Assembly (NCBI RefSeq): GCF_000003815.2
Contig: NC_049982.1
Coordinates: 1,326,501 to 1,390,500, forward strand
Length of the DNA: 64,000 nt
Source: Branchiostoma floridae
Lineage: Eukaryota > Chordata > Leptocardii > Amphioxiformes > Branchiostomatidae
Direction of reading: 5' to 3'
Below are positions 34,001-41,523 of the stretch, one piece after another. Position 1 is the first letter of the stretch, and each line of letters starts with the position of its first letter. A model generated the notes under the pieces. The model was given only the letters and a program-made list of their open reading frames with translations, was not told the DNA's origin and did no database searches. A program made the translations under genes and the position numbers.

Positions 34001-37000
34001 GATGAACACTGCAGAGGCTCACACAGGTCCTGCAGTCAGCACATGGTGAGTGTCAAACTGATGAACACTAGAGAGGCTCACACAGGTCCTGCAGTCTGCA
34101 CATGGTGAGTGTCAAACTGTGATGATCACTGCAGAGGGTCACACAGGTCCTGCGGTCTGCACATGGTGAGTGTTAAACTGTGATGATCACTGCAGAGGGT
34201 CACACAGGTCCTGCAGTCAGCACATGGTAAGTGTCAAACTGTGAACACTGCAGAGGCTCACACAGGTCCTGCAGTCTGCACATGGTGAGTGTTAAACTGT
34301 GATGAACACTGCAGAGACTCACACAGGTCCTGCAGTCAGCACATGGTGAGTGTCAAACTGTGATGAACACTGCAGAGGCTCACACAGGTCCTGCAGTCAG
34401 CACATGGTGAGTGTTAAACTGTGATGAACACTGCAGAGGAGACTCACACAGGTCCTGCAGTCTGCACATGGTGAGTGTTAAACTGTGATGAACACTGCAG
34501 AGGAGACTCACACAGGTCCTGCAGTCAGCACATGGTAAGTGTCAAACTGTGAACACTGCAGAGGGTCACACAGGTCCTGCAGTCTGCACATGGTGAGTGT
34601 TAAACTGTAATGAACACTGCAGAGGCTCATACAGGTCCTGCAGTCAGCAAATGGTGAGTGTCAAACTGGTGAACACTGCAGAGGCTCACATAGGTCCTGC
34701 AGTCAGCACATGGTGAGTGTTAACTGTGATGAACACTGCAGAGGCTCACACAGGTCCTGCAGTCAGCACATGGTGAGTGTCAAACTGTGATGAACACTGC
34801 AGAGGCTCACACAGGTCCTGCAGTCAGCACATGGTGAGTGTCAAACTGTGATGAACACTGCAGAGGCTCACACAGGTCCTGCAGTCAGCACATGGTGAGT
34901 GTTAAACTGTGATGAACACTGCAGAGGCTCACACAGGTCCTGCAGTCAGCACATGGTGAGTGTTAAACTGTGATGAACACTGCAGAGGAGACTCACACAG
35001 GTCCTGCAGTCTGCACATGGTGTCAAACTGTGAACACTGCAGAGGGTCACACAGGTCCTGCAGTCTGCACATGGTGAGTGTTAAACTGTGATGAACACTG
35101 CAGAGGCTCATACAGGTCCTGCAGTCAGCAAATGGTGAGTGTCAAACTGGTGAACACTGCAGAGGCTCACATAGGTCCTGCAGTCAGCACACGGTAATTG
35201 TCAAACTGTGAACACTGCAGAGACTCACACAGGTCCTGCAGTCAGCACATGGTGAGTGTTAAACTGTGATGAACACTGCAGAGGAGACTCACACAGGTCC
35301 TGCAGTCTGCACATGGTGAGTGTTAAACTGTGATGAACACTGCAGAGGAGACTCACACAGGTCCTGCAGTCAGCACATGGTAAGTGTCAAACTGTGAACA
35401 CTGCAGAGGGTCACACAGGTCCTGCAGTATGCACATGGTGAGTGTTAAACTGTGATGAACACTGCAGAGGCTCATACAGGTCCTGCAGTCAGCAAATGGT
35501 GAGTGTCAAACTGGTGAACACTGCAGAGGCTCACATAGGTCCTGCAGTCAGCACATGGTGAGTGTCAAACTGGTGAACACTGCAGAGGCTCACACAGGTC
35601 CTGCAGTCAGCACACGGTAAATGTCAAACTGGTGAACACTGCAGAGACTCACACAGGTCCTGCAGTCAGCACATGGTGAGTGTCAAACTGTGATGAACAC
35701 TGCAGAGGCTCACACAGGTCCTGCAGTCAGCACACGGTAAGTGTCAAACTGTGAACACTGCAGAGTCTCACACAGGTCCTGCAGTCAGCACATGGTGAGT
35801 GTCAAACTGTGATGATCACTGCAGAGGCTCACACAGGTCCTGCAGTCAGCACATGGTGAGTGTTAAACTGTGATGAACACTGCAGAGGCTCACACAGGTC
35901 CTGCAGTCAGCACATGGTGAGTGTCAAACTGGTGAACACTGCAGAGGCTCACACAGGTCCTGCAGTCAGCACATGGTGAGTGTTAAACTGTGATGAACAC
36001 TGCAGAGGCTCACACAGGTCCTGCAGTCAGCACATGGTGAGTGTCAAACTGGTGAACACTGCAGAGGCTCACACAGGTCCTGCAGTCAGCACATGGTGAG
36101 TGTCAAACTGGTGAACACTGCAGAGGCTCACACAGGTCCTGCAATCAGCACATGGTGAGTATTAAACTGTGATGAACACTGCAGAGGCTCACACAGGTCC
36201 TGCAGTCAGCACATGGTATGTGTTTAAGGATGAACCATTATCATTCTCAACTGCTCTACGTAATGTAATTTTCTACATGTACAGATTCCCATCGTGATGA
36301 GCTTTTCTACAAGAGAGTTCTGCAGCAGACTGCACATATGTGACCACTCCTCACTGTCCTATGTGTACAGGTTGCCATGGGGATGATGAGCTGTACCTGC
36401 AGCTGTTCTACAGAAGAGTTCTGCTGGACCAGAGTGAACACTTGTTACTGTTCTACAGGAGAGTTCTGCTGTACCAATGTGAAAACTGATTACTGTCCTA
36501 CATATAGTGATGATGAGCTGTACCTGCGGCTGTTCTACAGAAGAGTTCTGCTGGACCAGTGTGAACACAGCTTACTGTTCTACATGTACAGGTTGCCATG
36601 GCGATGATGAGCTGTACCTGCAGCTATTCTACAGAAGAGTTCTGCTGGACCACTGTGAACACTTGTTACTGTTCTACATGTACAGGTTGCCATGGCAATG
36701 ATGAGCTGTACCTTTGGCTGTTCTACAGAAGAGTTCTGCTGGACCAGAGTGAACACTTGTTATTGTTCTACATGTACAGGTTGCCATGGTGATGATGAGC
36801 TGTACCTGCGGCTGTTCTACAGAAGAGTTCTGCTGGACCACTGTGAACACTTGTTACTGTTCTACATGTACAGGTTGCCATGGCAATGATGAGCTGTACC
36901 TTTGGCTGTTCTACAGAAGAGTTCTGCTGGACCAGAGTGAACACTTGTTATTGTTCTACATGTACAGGTTGCCATGGTGATGATGAGCTGTACCTGCGGC

Positions 37001-40000
37001 TGTTCTACAGAAGAGTTCTGCTGCACCAGTGTGAACACTTGTTACTGTTCTACATGTACAGGTTGCCATGGCGATGATGAGCTGTACCTGCGGCTGTTCT
37101 ACAGAAGAGTTCTGCTGCACCAGTGTAAACACTTGTTACTTTTCTACATGTACAGGTTGCCATGGCGATGATGAGCTGTACCTGCGGCTGTTCTACAGAA
37201 GAGTTCTGCTAGACCAGAGTGAACACTTGTTATTGTTCTACATGTACAGGTTGCCATGGGGATGATGAGCTGTACCTGCGGCTGTTCTACAGAAGAGTTC
37301 TGCTGCACCAGTGTAAACACTTGTTACTTTTCTACATGTACAGGTTGCCATGGCGATGATGAGCTGTACCTGCGGCTGTTCTACAGAAGAGTTCTGCTAG
37401 ACCAGAGTGAACACTCCTTACTGCTCTACAGGAGAGTTCTGCTGCACGTATGTGAACACTCCTTACTGTTTCACGTGTACAGGTTGCCATGGCAATGATG
37501 AGCTGTACCTGCGGCAGACAGTACAGGAGAGTTCTGCTAGACCAGTGTGAACGCTACTTACTGTTCTACATGTACAGGTTGCCATGGCGATGATGAGCTG
37601 TACCTGAGGCTGTTCTACAGAAGAGTTCTGCTGGACCAGTGTGAACATCAGCTAGAACGAGCGTTCTGGCTCAGCCGAATGCTGAAGCCCCTTCCCATGG
37701 TGCACCAGGCCCGGATGCTGTACCTCCTGTTTGGGCCCGTCTGTTTTCAGGAGGGTGAGAAAAACTGGTTAGAAATGTTTGTTTCAGACCAGGAAACTTT
37801 TGAAATCTATCAGGGCTTATAGTCCTTGGTGCATATGTACTTTTTTCACCTACTATTCAACTTTTCAACTTTTTTCGTGACTCTAGATACACTAATACAC
37901 ACCAAAGTACATGTGTAGCATTATGTACTTAAAGATACTTTTGTTAACTAATGTGCATCAATTTCTATTGAAATTCTAAAGTTAGCTGGTCAGAGAATTT
38001 CAGGTTCAAGCTCTGGAGGGAGCCCAGTATAGTCTGTAGTCTACTTTAATTCAGGTGCACACAACCTTGTTAATGCAACAACTCAGGAGAGTAAGACTAG
38101 TATTTAGTGCACAAGTACCTTTCTGTGCATTTTGAGGTTTAAGAGGTATAGCAGTGCATCTATTAAAAAAAAAAGAATTTACAACCCTGCCATTCAAGAT
38201 CTGCTGTTTCTTAATACTCATTTGTAGAAAAAGACGAAAGTTTGTAAAATATTGCCTGCTGTTTTAACAGATGGTGCGGTGTGGTTAGAGATGGGGGATG
38301 CAGAAAGCAACACCCCCGCCTCCACAGTGGTACTGGCCGAGCTGGGATCAGCCATCAAGACTCTGCACAACTACTGCAGGGAGTGGACAGAGGATGACAT
38401 CATCGGGGTCATAGAGGAGGTCACTGGTAGGTCAGAGGGCACATAATCATGACTGTCAAAGTTCACAGGTCAATTTTATATGATGTGCAAAGTTAGGTTC
38501 GTAAAGGTTAATTGTCACCAGGGTCAGGTGACCCCATCAGGACTAAAAATGTACAAGTCAAGTTGCATGTCAAACATGATGTGGTTTCGAGGATATAGGA
38601 GTATTCTTGTACCCAACAAGGTTGTACTTACTGTGCTGACGTTTCGGTGTCAGACACCTTCCTCAGAGCGATCTGTCTGGAGTTCTGCTTCTCACAGCTA
38701 TATGTTATAAGCCGATGTAGGTGGCGCTATTATTACACAATCCCAATAAGTACAACCTGGTTGTGTACAAGAATTCATCTATATCCTATATTATACCAAC
38801 TTGATGAAATTTTTTTTCAGACTGAAGTTCTGAAATAGTACTTTGAATATTTCTGACTATTCACAACATCTCTTAGAATTTCACGATTTTGTTTATTTCC
38901 AGTTAACCAGGGTTTCATCGATATGTTGCCCTGCTGGGTTTTTCAAAGAACCTTGGGGGAAAACCTATACATACATGCCACATAACAGTTATTAATAACA
39001 ATATCAACTCAAATAAATGGTTATACAGCAAGAAGCTACAAATATCAATGCATTGCCAAATGAACTCAAGATAAAATAAAGCAAATCAAGTGTACAATGT
39101 TATGTACAACAATATACTACTGAAAATTAAAATAAAATGCTCAGATTTTTTACTAGCAATGTAAATTTTTACAAAATATTGCAGGCCTAGGCTGCAAGTA
39201 TGTTCCTGCTAAACATTTGTTTTCAGGTGATAATGACTAGTTTATAAGATGACTGAACTGAAGCACACAAAGAGTAGAAAGCCTGTAGCTCTTTCTTCAA
39301 GGTATAAATAAGGTAGCATCATTTTTTTTGGAAAAAGAGATAATTCTAACAATTAACATTATCTGTGCCCAAATCAGAAATATGCTAAGTGGAAAAAAAC
39401 TATTGCACAACTGCTTGTAATGTCTGAAGATTTAAGAAATCATATCCAGTTGTTTGACTAAGTATTATTTGGCATATTGTACAACAGGTGGTAGATACCA
39501 TAATCCAATGTGCAGTTTTGAAAAGGATCAGTAGGTGGCACTGTTGAGTTGTGTAGCTGAGGTTTTAAAGTTGATGTTCTTTTATTCCATCAATGACCAA
39601 TATTTCACAAGTTACAAAATTTAAAGAAAGGAAATGACGCTTTTGAAAATACGTAATTAATATTAGAAGGTCCCTTTTGGCCTTGTTTATCTGAAAAAGA
39701 TAAGCAATACATTATGTTTGGTGGAAATTTACATATCTAATGTACATGCAAATTGACCAAAGAGTTTCCCTGGTACAACAAACCTGTCAATACTGTACAT
39801 TAGCCTAGAGTTGAGCCTTGTTCGCTTTGGTCTGCAGTGCAGGTAGGGACCTTCGGGAGGGGACCAAAGCTAACAAGGGTCGGCTCCAAGGCTAAATACA
39901 CATAACGTCTGTCTTTATCAATTTCACTTTTAACACTTACTTCCCCAGCGCTCCCGGAGACTTGGACGCCCGAGAACGTGGCGCGCCTGCTGACCCTGTG

Positions 40001-40964
40001 TGGGGAGAAAATCTGTGTGAAACTCGATATGACATTTCACTTTCACTTACTTTCCCCTGCCAGCACTCCCAGAGACCTGGACGCCCGAGAACGTGGCGCG
40101 CCTGCTGACCCTGTGTGGGGAGAACATCTGTGTGAAACTTGATATGACATCACTTTCACTTTCTTCCCCCAGCGCTCCCGGAGACTTGGAGGCCCGAGAA
40201 CGTGGCGCGCCTGCTGACCTTGTGTGGGGAGAACATCTGTGTGAAACTTGATATGACATCACTTTCACTTTCTTCCCCCAGCGCTCCCGGAGACTTGGAC
40301 GCCCGAGAACGTGGCGCGCCTGCTGACCTTGTGTGGGGAGAACATCTGTGTGAAACTTGATATGACATCACTTTCACTTTCTTCCCCCAGCGCTCCCGGA
40401 GACTTGGACGCCCGAGAACGTGGCGCGCCTGCTGACCCTGTGTGGGGAGAACATCTGTGTGAAACTTGATATGACAATTCAATTTCACTTCCTTCCCCAG
40501 CGCTCCCGGAGACCTGGACGCCCGAGAACGTGGCGCGCCTGCTGACCCTGTGTGGGGAGAACATCTGTGTGAAACTTGATATGACATCACTTTCACTTAC
40601 TTCCCCCAGCACTCCCGGAGACCTGGACGCCCGAGAACGTGGCGCGCCTGCTGACCCTGTGTGGGGAGAACATCTGTGTGAAACTTGATATGATATCACT
40701 TTCTCTTACTTCCCCAGCGCTCCCGGAGACCTGGACACCCGAGAACGTGGCGCGCCTGCTGACCCTGTGTGGGGAGAACATCTGTGTGAAGTTGCTGGGC
40801 AGCAAGGCCATCAACGGGAGGCTGGAGGAACTGGCGGAGGTCATAGTGCACCTGGCAAAGGTAAATACCCTCTACCTCCCTACATTGCCACCTACATCCT
40901 ACCATAGCACTCTTCCCTAACTTATGGTATGTAGGCCCATCTAACCCTTCAATGAGCCATAAAC

Positions 40965-41028
<64 letters not shown>

Positions 41029-41156
41029 GTATCTCTGTCCTTCCCTCTCTGTCTCTCTCTCTCCCTCTTTCTTTCTCCTTCTCTCTCTGATCTCTCTCTT
41101 TCTCTCCCCCTCTCTCTCTCTTTCTCTCTCTATCTCTCTGTTTCTCTATCACTCCG

Positions 41157-41194
<38 letters not shown>

Positions 41195-41492
41195 TCTCTC
41201 TCTCTCTCTTCAGTTCTACCATGACCCTGCCCTACATTATGGTACAGGGGCCCATCTAACTCTTCCCATAAACTGTAGGCTGAAGGAGCTGGCAGAGGTG
41301 CATGCACCTGGGAAAGGTACCATATCTCATCCAAACCACTCTCTCTGTATATATATCTCTTCCTCTCAATCTCTCTTTCTCTCTCTCTCTCTTTCTAAAA
41401 TATTGCCAAGTTTATTTGAGGAGCACTACAGCACCCAGCAGGTGATACAGGTGACCAATCGGTTCTGTTGCTACATGGATATGGTGGTTATA

Positions 41493-41523
<31 letters not shown>

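Noticed and set aside
36377-37498. Series of 64-66-residue ORFs starting M-x-M-M-S-C-T
   Set aside because: They run in a different frame from FBXO47 exon 5 and overlap each other with the 94-bp period. They are shadows of the junction array.
39949-40717. Seven extra functional copies of exon 7
   Set aside because: The decoys have an acceptor but no donor, and most spacings break the frame, so they cannot be spliced in as cassette exons.
40949-41224. Arg/Glu-rich and Ser/Leu-rich ORFs
   Set aside because: Translations of the CT/GA microsatellite; the same holds for 47443-47716.
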